Below are positions 45,164 to 56,870 of a stretch of DNA of 64,000 nucleotides, in pieces. The stretch is from Hysterangium stoloniferum. Lineage: Eukaryota > Basidiomycota > Agaricomycetes > Hysterangiales > Hysterangiaceae. Position 1 is the first letter of the stretch; each line of letters opens with the position of its first letter. A model generated the notes under the pieces. That model was not told the DNA's origin and searched no databases. It worked only from the letters and a program-made list of their open reading frames with translations. The DNA is taken from NCBI GenBank assembly GCA_015178975.1, contig WHVD01000095.1, positions 248,001 through 312,000 on the forward strand, in the 5' to 3' direction. Position numbers and translations under genes: made by a program.

Positions 45164-46373
45164 TGTTAGGACCAGAAAGCCTGCCAGGCTCTGTACCCCA
45201 TTGTCACAAATCAAATTTTACTCAATAAAGTCAAATAAACAATCGAAGAATATTCAACAATATCGAATAAAGATGCCTCATTTGACGAAGTATTAATTCG
45301 TCCTGTTGATAAAGCATGAGGCAAAGATAGGACACAGAGGCTCACAAATAAATAAGTCAAAGAAGGACTCGGAAAAGTTTGACGATTATGTAATACAGTA
45401 ATAATACAATATAATACAGGTTTTCTGACTGACTTCCTTCGTTCCTATCATTGCCCTTATATACTATATATCATTTACCTATGATGATAATATGATATCA
45501 AAGTGAAATCATCAATGACATCAACCTGAGACAAGTTGAAGATATTCAAGATTGTCGAAGATATGGTCGAAGAATAGTCGAGTTGGAAGTCGAGTTGGAA
45601 ATTGAGTCGGAAAGTCGAAGAAATGTTGAAGAAATGTCGAAGAAATATTAAATTGAATATTATCAAAATTTGAGTTTGTACGTTGTGACACCCATCCTAC
45701 ATGCACCCGACTCGCTATACCAAGTTACAGCTAAACTGGAAAACCTGCTGGGACCCAGATGTCAAGCCTGTCTATGCCCAACCCTTGGTGTCTCGTGCAT
45801 CAGTCACCAGACCCCACTGGGACCTGTGCACATCAAAGCCTGTCTATGTCTGACCCCATTCCATGCACCAGTCACTGGGCTCCACCCAGATAACCCAACA
45901 GCTCTCTAACTGAGCTCCATTCCCATTATGGTCTAATGACCTGTCATGTTTCAGACTCTGCCTCTGTTCCATTCCATTCCTAACATCTAATTTGGTGTTT
46001 ACTTATCTCATTTCATGATTATTTATTTGGAACTCATTATTACTGGATTTGGTATTGCATACATTCTACAGTCTACAGTATATAAACTAGCTAATGTTGT
46101 ACATACAATCTGGTCAGAAAATCAAGTAAGTTTTCAGACTAAGTCCTCCCCCAGTTACTTAGCACATACCCACTCCATCCCCATCTCACAATGCTATTGA
46201 CCTCATCAGAGCCCACAGGCTTTCTGACTAGTCCCTGCTCCATCCCCATCTCTCATATCACAATGCTCGCTATCAACCTTGTCAGAGCCTGTGTGCTTCC
46301 TGACTGATTGTTTGACCTATTAGCTACACCCAGACTCCCTGGGTTTCCCATCCACCTGCTTGAAATTGGACGA
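45164..46373 (+). mobile_element. Gypsy LTR, interrupted and 3'-truncated
   Basis: It starts TGTTAGGACCAGAAAGCC, is split by the solo LTR at 45202-45690, and resumes CCATCCTACATGCACCC. The landmarks CAGTCTACAGTATATAAA and the TGTACATACAATC block are present. It fades at about 46373 before the AGCCTATAAGCTGAAGCC segment. Confidence 0.72.
45202..45690 (-). mobile_element. Solo LTR, family S1, copy 1
   Basis: 489 bp, TGTCACAAAT at one end and GTTGTGACA at the other, with the target duplication CCCAT at 45197-45201 and 45691-45695. It is the reverse complement of 49727-50206. No internal coding part lies beside either copy. Confidence 0.87.
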
Positions 46374-47203
46374 TTGATGCACTCCATTGGCACTCATGGA
46401 TTTCTAATCCAAAGCAAGTGCTAAACAATCTCGCACCTGACAAAAATTGTATATATGTGGATACTGTCACAAAGATAGTCAGTCGAAACATAACAATCAA
46501 AATGAAATACACTACCATACTCGGAACAAAAAAAGATTCATCAGATATTCACTTGTTCTATGATCTCTATCACTCCACCCATCAAGCTTATCCATAGGTA
46601 ATTGCCTTAGGTGTTGAAATTTTGTCCCCAGGTATTCCACTGATCTACCATGTCAAGAACAAGCTTATATTACAGTTAATTATTTTATATAGGTAAACAC
46701 CACAGATCTTCTCATGCAGTATCACCTCTTCAGGGGACAATCTACCAGGCTTAGCGTATTGTGATTAATATTCCCTTCTGGAGAAATTTTAAATAGTGTT
46801 ACCGCTGGTAGCTAGTTACTCTTCTAAAATGCTATAAGTGCTACCCAAAATAAATTGGTCTATATTACAACCAAAAGGTTGTTAATTAATCAACACTGAT
46901 GAGACGACTTCCCCAAAATTTCCTTTATGCATCTGTAGCTTTGTTGTTATCCTAGGTCATAGCCATCAGAAAGTCTTTAAAAGCGGTGAATGGCACCCTG
47001 TGCCCAACAATGTTGTTTCATATGTGTGATTGAGAGGGGGCCGAGTCTGCACTGTCATATACATCAGATGAAGTCTAAAGTTGAGGTCTGTTTCAGCCAA
47101 ATATAGAACAGGTGAAGATAATATGAAGGTACCATCTGTGTGATGGTGTTCGGGTTGTGAAACCACATGTTGATGCCTAATACGACACTGCTAAAGTTTG
47201 TAC
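46374..47203. other. No gene seen
   Basis: AT-rich sequence between the LTR and the outer end of the large inverted repeat. Short open frames show no motif. Confidence 0.4.
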
Positions 47204-47518
47204 GGCCAGTGGTCAAGACATTAGAATCTTTACAATTATCTCATGCTGCTTTTCGGAGATTGACTAAAATTCGTGCAGTGAATATTGCATGGAAGATGTG
47301 GTGTATACTGTTGTAGCAATGAGACTGAAGTTCGAATGATGTGGAAAATGACAGAGATGCATGGACACTATGAGGCTGGGCTTGGGGTGGGGCTAGGTAA
47401 GTACAACTTAGAGTATGTAGGCTGAAGGAGTATTGGTGGCATACGTCAATGACAAAAATGATGATGTTCATAATTGATATACTTTCCCAGAGGTAAATTT
47501 ACAATATGATCATCAAGT

Positions 47519-48810
47519 CTATGACATATCTACGCACTGGTGAGGTACATATAGTACAGTGGCTGCCCACTCTTTGCCCCATTCTTTGACTGCGCAGACT
47601 TTGGCCCTTTCCTGGGCCCAGGTCATGGTTGAGTGCAGTACTGACCTGGCTGTTGTGGCCTGTTTGGCTAGTGCGTCAGCACGTTCATTTCCCTGTATGC
47701 CCATATGTCCTGGGACCCAGGAAACTTCAACATTGGTGTAATGGCAGGAGGACAGCAGCGAATCAACATGCTTGTGAAAAAGCACGGAGCAGAGCTGGGC
47801 TGGATGTGGGGACACATCAGATATTGATGATATAGCAGCCTGATTGTCAACCATAAATGAGATGTGCGTAACAGTAGGGAGGTGGTCAAGGATGTTGGTG
47901 AGGCAGGCAGCAGCACCCACAAGAGCAAGCATCTCAGCATCGAAGACACTGGCTCTGCGGCCAAGGCCCCACTGACCTGAGGCAACCTCCATGCCAAGGT
48001 GTACTGCCGAGAAACCACATCCCGTCCATTTATGGCCCTCAGATCATTTTCTCGACCCATCTGTAAATATGACCAACTGGGTTGGATCTGACGAAATGGC
48101 TCGAATGCGAGCCTTAATCTGGTTGATGAGCTTCCGATGGTCTTCTTCAGTGGATTGCCTGGGTGGGAGGACTGAGCTTAATCGGGTGCCCCATGGGTGT
48201 TTCCTCTCCCAGGGAGGTGGGACATACGGCAATAGCCTTTCTGACTTGGGACTTGTGAAGGTCACCAGACGGTGGATGACTGTTGAAGGTGGGCATTTTC
48301 CTGCATTCTTTTTTGACTGGCACACGGGTTGGGGTTGTGGTGACAAGAGGGGATCATGTTCATCCCAACTGGCAGGAAGTCGGGTGAGGACCTGCGATGT
48401 GGCTGGAAGGGCCCAGAACCTCATGGTGGCATTTTGTGACAGGCACTTCAGGAGTAGGGGTATAGGAACTATAGCAGCCAAGTGATGCATTTCGGGAATG
48501 GGCGTGGTGCGGAAAGCTCCTAAGAGCCACCGTAACCCAACAGTTTGGGCATGCTCTAGAGGCTTCATGAGGCCTTTTTGGTGGACGCCTGTGTACCAGA
48601 TGGCAGAGCCAAAAGTAAGGATAGGAAGTACCACAGTAATATAAAGGAGGCAAGCACTGGAGACTGACAGGCCTCTAACACAATTGGCAAGGATTCGCAA
48701 ACCTGCCACAGCAGATAGGGCCTTATTTGACACCTCAGTAACATGCTGCTTAAATGTCAGCCGACTGTCGAACCACAGCCCTAGCCACCTAATAATGGGC
48801 CGTGGGGTGA
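47519..48810 (-). pseudogene. LINE (Tad-like) RT tail and RNase H
   Basis: The minus-strand frame runs from 48810 with ITPRPIIRWLGLWFDSRLTF, the region after the RT fingers and palm. It continues with PLEHAQTVGLRWLLGAFRTTP and then RNase H: VIFTDGSRK, the acidic FDAEMLALVGA, DNQAAISS and WVPGHMGIQGNERADALAKQA. A single TGA (48041-48043) just after FTDGSRK is the only break in about 1.3 kb. All four RNase H acidic positions seem present. The RT core is missing because the fold-back mariner cuts it at 48811. The C-terminal zinc tail is absent. Confidence 0.83.
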
Positions 48811-49047
48811 TGGTAGGCAACAAAACTGTTCGAATGTTTCTTTGTTTTGGAAAGACCCTTTAGCATTAGCCCAAAATAAATTTTAAAAATTCTGAATAAA
48901 TTATGATAAATGTTCTAATATCACAAAATGTTGATTACATAACCATTATGACATATGTCCATTTATGGCAATGTAATAATAGGATTAATGAAGCTTGTAC
49001 ATCCGAACGGTTTTGTTGCCTGTATTTTATAAACCCTATATACTAAA

Positions 49048-49720
49048 CTAGTACTTGGTATACCCTCCCTTGGCCTTAATTACAGCTTCAACTCTTCTAG
49101 GCATACTTTTTATCAAGTTCTGACATACCTCTTTTGGTATCTTCTCCCATTCCACTTGACAGTGTTCACAAAGCTCCTCCACTCCACTAGGTAGTGTGTT
49201 GTACTCAGTTAGCCTCCTTTTCAAGGGTTTAGATCTGGAGACTGTGCTGGTCATTGCATAACAGTATAGCCATGGTCATCAAACCACTTTTGAGCAGTTT
49301 TCTGGTATGCTTTGGCCCATTATCCTGCTGGAAGATGGTATCATATGGAGTTTCTTTGTAAAACTCAAGGGATTGCTGAAGTTCATCCTCCAAGATGGAG
49401 CAGTAAAGCTGTGGATCCATCTTCCCTTCAATCCTAATGGTATATCCAATGCCTTCCCAATGCATGCAACCACACATCATCACACTACCACCACCAAACC
49501 TCAATGATCCCTCCACTTGCCTATCGGTCAACCTCTCCCCCACCTTTTTCTACAACCACTTCCTTCCATCTGACCCAAGACAATTGATTTTGGTCTCATC
49601 AGAGAATACAACACTCTTCCAGACCTCCAGAGTGTACTCCTGATGTCTCTCTGCCCACTGTAGCCTCTCCCTCCTGTGAGGTGGAGGGAACATTGAAGTT
49701 TGATGGTGGTAGTGTAATGA
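49048..49720 (-). pseudogene. Mariner transposase C-terminal half, left arm of copy 2
   Basis: GGGSVMMCGCMHWEGIGY, FQQDNGPKHTRKLLKSG, and after a frame break near 49240 the stretch from PSGVEELCEHCQVEWEKIP to KAKGGYTKY. The centre (49550-49680) supplies VFSDETKINCLGSDG. The N-terminal DNA-binding domain is missing, as in copy 1. Confidence 0.78.
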
Positions 49721-49726
49721 TGTGGG

Positions 49727-50206
49727 TGTCACGAATGTACAAACTCAAATTTCGATAATATTCAATTTAATATTTCTTCGACATTTCTTTGACATTTCTT
49801 CCACTTTCCGACTCAATTTCCGACTCGACTTCCGATTCGACTATTCTTCGACCATATCTTCGACAATCTCGAATATCTTCGACTTGTCTCAGGTTGATGT
49901 CATTGATGATTTCATTTGATATCATATTATCATCATAGGTAAATGATATAAGGGCAATGATAGGAACGAAGGAAGTCAGTCAGAAAACCTGTATTATATT
50001 GTATTATTACTGTATTACATAATCGTCAAACTTTTCCGAGTCCTTCTTTGACTTATTTATTTGTGAGCCTCTGTGTCCTATCTTTGCCTCATGCTTTATC
50101 AACAGGACGAATTAATACTTCGTCAAATGAGGCATCTTTATTCGATATTGTCGAATATTCTTTGATTGTTTATTTGACTTTATTGAGTAAAATTTGATTC
50201 GTGACA
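49727..50206 (+). mobile_element. Solo LTR, family S1, copy 2
   Basis: 480 bp, TGTCACGAAT at one end and the exact inverse ATTCGTGACA at the other, with the target duplication GTGGG at 49722-49726 and 50207-50211. The uninterrupted target sequence can be read in copy 1 of the fold-back element (GATGTGGGGTTGCAT). Confidence 0.92.
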
Positions 50207-50230
50207 GTGGGGTTGCATGCATTGGGAAGG

Positions 50231-50704
50231 TGTGAAGAGTGGTAGAAGTTCAGACCGTTCTATATACAAAGAAATGAGTAGAAGAGGAGGATATTGACCC
50301 ATTCGGTGCAATATAAGAGAAAGTGAGAGAAAGAGCACAAGATGATGAAGGAGTCAACGAGTGCGATGGTTCGAGTGGAGGCCTCGACTATTACAGTTCG
50401 AGGCCAGAAGTATTCAGTAGTTCAGATAATGCTACCTATGTGGTAGCTGACACGTTACCCTGATCACCGCTCGTAGTAGACCTAGTTTGTGTCTTACGAG
50501 TGGTGGTTCTTGGATTAAAGTGTGTCTGAGTTCTAATTGGTGCTGAGTGCACCCACAAGTATACACAATGCTTCGAACTAATGAAATATGCAAGATTCGA
50601 AGAATATGAAAGATAGAAAAATATGAATAAAATATGTAAAATATAAATGAAATAAAAGGAGTGTTTTACCACAATGATACTGTGGTAAAAGCATACTCCT
50701 CACA
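50231..50704 (+). mobile_element. Solo LTR, family S2
   Basis: 474 bp, TGTGAAGAGTGG to CTCCTCACA, with the target duplication GAAGG at 50226-50230 and 50705-50709. Its sequence is unlike family S1. The unoccupied site GGGAAGGCATTGGATAT is visible in fold-back copy 1. Confidence 0.9.
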
Positions 50705-50740
50705 GAAGGCCTTGGATATACCATTAGGATTGAAGGGAAG

Positions 50741-51113
50741 ATGGATCCACAGCTTTACTGCTCCATCTTGGAGGATGAACTTCAGCAATCCCTTGAGTTT
50801 TACAAAGAAACTCCATATGATACCATCTTCCAGCAGGATAATGGGCCAAAGCATACCAGAAAACTGCTCAAAAGTGGTTTGATGACCATGGCTATACTGT
50901 TATGCAATGACCAGCACAGTCTCCAGATCTAAACCCTTGAAAAGGAGGCTAACTGAGTACAACACACTACCTAGTGGAGTGGAGGAGCTTTGTGAACACT
51001 GTCAAGTGGAATGGGAGAAGATACCAAAAGAGGTATGTCAGAACTTGATAAAAAGTATGCCTAGAAGAGTTGAAGCTGTAATTAAGGCCAAGGGAGGGTA
51101 TACCAAGTACTAG
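50741..51113 (+). pseudogene. Mariner transposase C-terminal half, right arm of copy 2
   Basis: FQQDNGPKHTRKLLKSG, a stop near 50932, then VEWEKIPKEVCQNLIKSMP and KAKGGYTKY. It mirrors 49048-49480 almost base for base, suggesting conversion between arms or recent origin. Confidence 0.78.
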
Positions 51114-51744
51114 TTTAGTATATAGGGTTTATAAAATACAGGCAACAAAACCATTCAGATGTACAAGCTTCATTAATCCTATTATTACATTGCCATAAAT
51201 GGACATAAGACATCATGGTTATGTAATCAAAATTTTGTGATATTAGAGCATTTATCATAATTTATTCAGAACTTGTAGAATTTATTTTAGGCTAATGCTA
51301 AAGGGTCTTTCCAAAACAAAGAAACATCCAAACAGTTTTGTTGCCTACTGTAGCATTACTTGACTATTGGCCAATCGTGTCCCATAGGTCATCTTCAAAG
51401 TTTCCCATGCATTAATTGGATTACTATCTACTATTATAGCCACCCTGGGCTTGTCTTCAACATGCAGCTATACTATATGCTTAAATGTCTCCATATTATG
51501 CTGTATATGCCTATCTTACAATCTTAAGATTTCACATTGTGGTTGGTCCTATGTAATCCTGATATTTTGCTCTACTGGTCATCCCATGGGATCTTGATAT
51601 CAGGATCCACCAGGTCCCCAGTTATGACTTTCCATTGGTCCAATGACTTGAGCATGAGATTTACTAACTATACTATGCATATATAATAGTATATTTGTAA
51701 GAAATAGTCTCAGTCAACATGAAATAGTGGTTTGACTATACTCG

Positions 51745-53443
51745 TTACCCATCTATAAATGGTTGGAAATGGACTAATCCTTCCTTGGCTGAATATGTAA
51801 TTACATTCCACTTTCTTGAGTGTGCAACTTCAATATGTGATAGCACATTCAATGGTGATGCTAGTGTCATCAAATTCTGGGGCCCAAGAGTCTGTCCAAG
51901 TGACTTCCAGTTCTTTGGTTTTGTAGTGAGTAACAAAGACAGGTATTTCTCTTGATTGTTTGAAGGCAGATCTTGCCTGAGGGTAAATTTTGGTGTCTCT
52001 TAGATGCCATAGTACCATTCTCTGGACCTGCTGGAGATAACATCCTAGGGTAAAATTGGAAGTGTCCATGTACAGACAATAGGGCATTCCACTAATAGGA
52101 TGTCCTAAAACCAGGGCAGAACTCAATGCAACCTTAATATCCTCAAAGGCTGTGATGTGTTTGGAATCTCAAGTCCAATGGGGAGACTGTCCAAGAGTAG
52201 AACGGTATATACATAAGCTGAAAAATATAAGACCATTCCAAGGAAACACTGTAGCTCTCCTATCTTAGTGGGCTGGGCTACTTCCAATATAGTGGCCACC
52301 TTTTCTTGATGGGTTGAGATTGCAATCCTATAATGTGGTTGATGGGTTGACCTTGCAGCAGATGAAGCCATTCAGTGGGTAGCATCAGGATCAATTGATG
52401 CATTTCTTCCTTCCAGTCTTGATGAAACCCGTACAAGAAATGATTCAGCTTGATTTGTTACTGGATGTACTGTACTGGAGTTTCACAATCATGATGAGGT
52501 TGACAAAATCTCATTTCTTCCCATTCCAAGACCAAATATTCATGCCATCTAGTCCCAAGTAAACCTTCAACAATGTCCCAAAGTAAGGATCTGTGAGATT
52601 GACTGAAGTCAGTATGATATTCATGGTCCAAGATGCTCCACCAGATTTTAGCATTGCCAGTGAGTTGTCTGGGCAGAGGACTCCCAGTAGTGAGCTCATT
52701 GATTCCAAGATTTCTGAAAGACTCATAATATCCAGAATATACTCCAACACCTTGGAATGACTTCCATCAAATTCAGGGAGATCAGACCATTTGATCTTGA
52801 TATTGTTGGTATTCAGGGTAAGCACCTTGATTTTAGATAAGTCATTATCCTTAGCACTAGCTCGAGATGAGCTTGGGAATCCAGGAGTTCTGGGATTCCA
52901 CCCCCATGTCCTCAGTTTCCATTGCCATTAAAACCATCTGAACTTCCAGATAAATTGCTTGGTTCTCTCCCTGGGGGAATGAATAGGTTGATCTTCATAG
53001 GCAAGGGATGGTGGGTTTTGTCTGGGTCCAGCGATCCTCAACTGAATACTTGACCTGATATTCCTTCAACAAACACTGTCAAAAAGGATGGTTGACCTTT
53101 GTTGATGATTGGTCTGTTCTAGAATCCAGTGGGAATCATCAAAAGGGTTTGGAGTGCTAGGGGTAGTGTCAAATGACACTCAGGCACAGGGAGTTTCTAC
53201 TTTGGGAGCTGCTTGTCGTTCCCTTGAAGCTTCCCTTTCCAGTTCAGCCATGCTAAGACGGTGACACAGTTGTAGTTGGTGAAGGGAAATTTTGACCAGG
53301 AAATTTTTGTCCTGTAGGTGTTCCATCACTTCAATCCTCATGTCCATTGGAAAGCCTTCCAAGATCAGTGGGTGATTGAGTGAGCAGAGGAAATGAGTGT
53401 CAGGGGAACCCTTGAGCTCTTGTATAAAAAACAAGTCTGTCAT
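51745..53443 (-). pseudogene. Second gypsy family, gag and RNase H remnants
   Basis: Minus-strand blocks in order: gag-like (53443-53180, LKGSPDTHFLCSL), another weakly gag-like block (52825-52511), then QPTKIGELQCFLGMVLYFSAY at 52371-52123 and SGMPYCLYMDTSNFTLGCYLQQ at 52126-51830. The last two match the RT connection and start of RNase H of a basidiomycete gypsy lineage. The RNase H motif YTDAS reads YMDTS. RT palm and protease are missing, so a large internal deletion separates gag from RNase H. Length and sequence set it apart from element A. Confidence 0.65.
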
Positions 53444-54154
53444 AGAAACTGGAGAGATGGGGGTATTTGCATCATCTCATCATATTCATGCAGTAATTCC
53501 ATCATCATTTTGTCACATTTTTTCTGGATGTGCAGAAGTATAGACCAAAGGCTGAAATATGTGAAAGACATGTTGGGTGACCTTTCATAGAGAGAAAATT
53601 CTGAGATCTGAATGTATAGGTATTGATAGTACCTTGGAGACAGGATGAAGACATCTAATCATTCTATGCAAAATTTGCAACATATCACCATGTACATTAA
53701 GCAGATCTACCAGTTGAGTAAACAATTCCTTTTTTATCACTGTTCTTCCCCTTTCCATAAGAATTGTTAGCTCCTTGGACCATTCAGGGATCGATTGAGT
53801 GACCTCTTCCAGAGTTCTTGATCATGTGAATAGGGTTTGTGCCAATAAAATCCCATGATACCTAGGAGGATGATCACACTTTATTGAATATACAAACTTT
53901 TACTGAATAATCCTCATAAATTTTTTAAGTGAGACTGTTCCTTCTGGCCATGACAACTTATTCTATGAGTTTATATTTAATTACCTGAAATTTCATCTTT
54001 AAAATATGCATGCCCTTTTAAAGTACACACAAATGACATAGTTACACAAAATTATTTGGGTTAACCTAGATTATTTGGGTTATAACTTAATCTTTGGGTT
54101 ATGATGTATTCTCTTGTATACAAGCAAACTTTTTTTTTTAGATGTGATTTACTT
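53444..54154. other. No gene seen
   Basis: Probably upstream flank of the gypsy remnant. It ends where the inverted-repeat arm resumes near 54155. No motif was recognised. Confidence 0.4.
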
Positions 54155-55465
54155 GTTCTGGCTGCGAGGAAGTCCCAGAGCAATTTAAAATGTGCTGATA
54201 ATGTGTACCAAGACTAGGCAGTACTCACGGTGTTGAAGGCACTTGAGGATGGTCAATATTAAAATGACTTGACAGAGCAAATAAACAGATGAAGATCACC
54301 AGTGATAGCATGGCAAATACTTGTTTCGAATATCACACCCAAGATGTAGTCGATAAATATTATGTTGTTAGCAGGTGTTACGATCCAGCAAACGTAGTCT
54401 ACGCCGATTGGACTTGGTCCGACTGCATGGTTCGTAATGGTACGATATTTGAATCATCCCGATCGAAAAATGAGTGGTTTACATATGGTGAGCGAGAAAC
54501 TGTGGTAGACCCAATATCCACTCAGAGCCGCGATTAATAGTCCTACACAAAGGAGCGATATTCCTACTTTGCTGTTCTTCCTCCAAACGGCCCAGGTTCT
54601 GAAGACCAGAACAACTGTAACAAACGTTGATTTATTTGGTTGAAACTCGGCTTCTGAAAGGGTACATACATTCCGCAACAATTATCCCAGCTATCATCAT
54701 TACTGGCAGACATGATAAGCAGGTCTTCAGAATGCTACCGTTTTAATCATGACGGGTGCTTCATACCTCCAGCTAGTTTGTATAGAAACTCACAGGTGCT
54801 TGGCGTTGTATTAAATGGTGCGAACTGGACTAGTCAGGGGGAATTTTTCAAATCGTTTTGAAGTGCCAGATCCCTTTTTACTTCACGTACTATAGAGAGA
54901 AAATGCACCATCCAGAAATGCGGGGTATTTCGCAGCATAATATAGAATCTTTCCAGCGTTCCAAGGAGTGGTCCAAATGAGATCAATTTCTTCCCCTATG
55001 TTCAAGAAGTGGTCGTACCACTGCGTCCCACAAGCTTCAGCCTCGATCTACATTTATGCTTAAGTATTCTTAACGCACCAATAAGGTATAGCCGGCTACT
55101 ATGAAACGGTTAGTGTGGACAGATCAATGATTGACAAGTGGTAGAGTATGCATATTATCAGAATACTAGAAGATAATGCAGATAATCCGCACATAATTGA
55201 ACCTGTAGAACGCTGAAGAGTCTTTGAAAGCTGAGCCCAAGCCGGGGCTTTAGGCCGGGCCGGGCCTTGCCAATCACTACTGAAGACTTACCGTTACAGC
55301 ACGGTGGTTCTCTGATAGGGCCTGAATATTGATGGTGTGCGACGACGAGATCATGTCATATACTGGTTTGGCTAAAATTTAGATGTAATGGTATGTGAAG
55401 GAATACTTTAGTAATGGTGAAGAAAGCCGTCTTTAGTAGACTGAGTCTGTAAGTTTCCCTACAGG

Positions 55466-55636
55466 TGTCACAAAAATCCAAAAACCTGATAAGTGACACG
55501 AACCACTGAATAGGCCTGGTCAGGCCTGGTCCGGCCATTCAAGTGTCGATCAGGTGGTTGATTAGGGCCGACCAGACCTATTCAGCAGCTTGTGTCGCTT
55601 ATCAGGTACATTCAGGCTTTTTGGATCTTTGTGACA
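55466..55636. mobile_element. 171-bp palindromic MITE
   Basis: Ends are TGTCACAAAAATCCAAAAA and the near-perfect inverse of that. A second inverted pair inside (CCTGATAAGTGACAC and GTGTCGCTTATCAGG) makes the whole element fold on itself. It is absent from the corresponding place in the right arm (near 61175), which proves insertion after the arms duplicated or separated. Confidence 0.85.
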
Positions 55637-55970
55637 GGGTTGGCTCAATGTATCATAAAACCGAAATTAAGCTGGAAGACATCATGATCTCCGATTAATG
55701 TGTACTGTTGATATCCTAGTGATGTGCGTAATAAATGCACTTGAATTCATAATCACACTGATAGTGATCATGCACCGTGCCGGAGTTTGAAATTTTGTAT
55801 GGATATGCGTAGGCTATGTTGAACAACACCATCGAAACGCTAATTTCTGGCATGGCCGCCCGGTATCAACAACTTTCGGGCACGGCCATCCAACACCAAT
55901 AACGTGCTGCCTAGCAACATATGTGGTTAAACATATATACAAACTGAAGGATTATGATAGTATCACCTCA

Positions 55971-56108
55971 GTCCGTTATATCATATACGAGACTGAGTTC
56001 AAAAAACAGTTATGTATTTGCACATAATGTAATTAATAGTCACCCATTAGTTAACTGTCTTTAGGTACATAAAATATAGTCCGTTATATCATATACGAGA
56101 CTGAGTTA
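55971..56108 (+). repeat. 30-bp duplication within the left arm
   Basis: AGTCCGTTATATCATATACG with ten further identical bases occurs at 55971 and again at about 56079. Confidence 0.7.
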
Positions 56109-56870
56109 ATTGTCTTTAGGTCTTACTTTCTAACAGGCTAGGCTTGTGATCTAGGTGTGAATAGAACCTATGTATAACCTCAGCGTTGACATCGAAAATG
56201 GTGTCCGGAAGAATCGCTCTAGTAACAATAGCTTGAAACCCTTGCTAAGATTATAAGCATTCACGGCGATGTTTCTTCCATGGAAACGATGACAGTGGGG
56301 GAGTTGTCACTATGTATGATGTCATCTGCCTTGGTACCAAATAGTTCAGCTCGATCGACTTGCACGCACATCAGTTACATAATGGGAGTTACTTCAGGTG
56401 TAAATTAGGTGAAATAGCCCGCACTTTCTATATAATCCTGTGTACTCGAGCTCATTAAATAACGACCTCCTAATCAAATCTTCATATATTCCTCTAGTCC
56501 TATTGCAACCTCAGCAACGTTTTCTTTTTGGTGCTTTTATCAATACAAGGACCCAATTCTTTTGGGATATCACTGCAAAAAAAGGGCAAATTCATCTGAA
56601 TATGATACTTGTATTCATTTGTTACCATAATACATGCCAGAACAAGTTATGCATAATTTGTTCTATTCAAGCTGCAATATTAGGTTCCACTCCAAATGCA
56701 TGTGCTTGGGCTCATACTCATACTTATCCCACTCGATAACAGGAGCTCTTCACGTGGCACATACTATGCCACGACAAACGAGGCTTCTGCTGATGAACCA
56801 ACCAAATTAGTTTATGGTCCCTCTTAGGGAGATGAAAGCCTGTTCTGGGCGCCAAAATGAATGCTCACTT

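Larger units (their letters stand above)
48811..51350. mobile_element. Fold-back Tc1/mariner derivative, copy 2
   Basis: It has the same palindromic design as 13023-14538. The ends read GTAGGCAACAAAACTGTT and the inverse, ending GTTGCCTACTG followed by TA at 51351. The left arm encodes a minus-strand and the right arm a plus-strand transposase C-terminal half. Without the two nested solo LTRs and their duplications it is about 1.58 kb, close to copy 1 plus its missing end. It sits in the LINE. Confidence 0.82.
47241..55020 (-). pseudogene. DUF6533-like multi-pass membrane protein, left copy, split
   Basis: Read on the minus strand. An exon near 55020-54890 gives YDHFLNIGEEIDLIWTTPWN and YYAAKYPAFLDGAF, the N-terminal DUF6533-type block. 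The block at 54681-54454 gives VLVFRTWAVWRKNSKVGISL and a hydrophobic segment. The final exon at 47471-47241 ends IFTARILVNLRKAA, the typical last helix. From memory these form a seven-helix fungal membrane protein whose role is not established. About 6.6 kb of transposons split it between 47530 and 54155, and there are frame breaks elsewhere. The first exon upstream of 55020 was not identified. Confidence 0.72.
47204..56870 (-). repeat. Left arm of large inverted repeat
   Basis: The pieces 47204-47530 and ~54155-56870 are reverse complements of 62800-63158 and ~60335-62700. The stretch between 47530 and 54155 is later insertions. Matching is by long shared blocks with scattered substitutions and indels. 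The arm holds the left DUF6533-like gene and its upstream region. Confidence 0.82.

Noticed and set aside
55150..55320. Bacterial-style terminator or promoter signals
   Set aside because: The GC-rich hairpin is part of an insertion in a eukaryotic repeat; bacterial signals do not apply.
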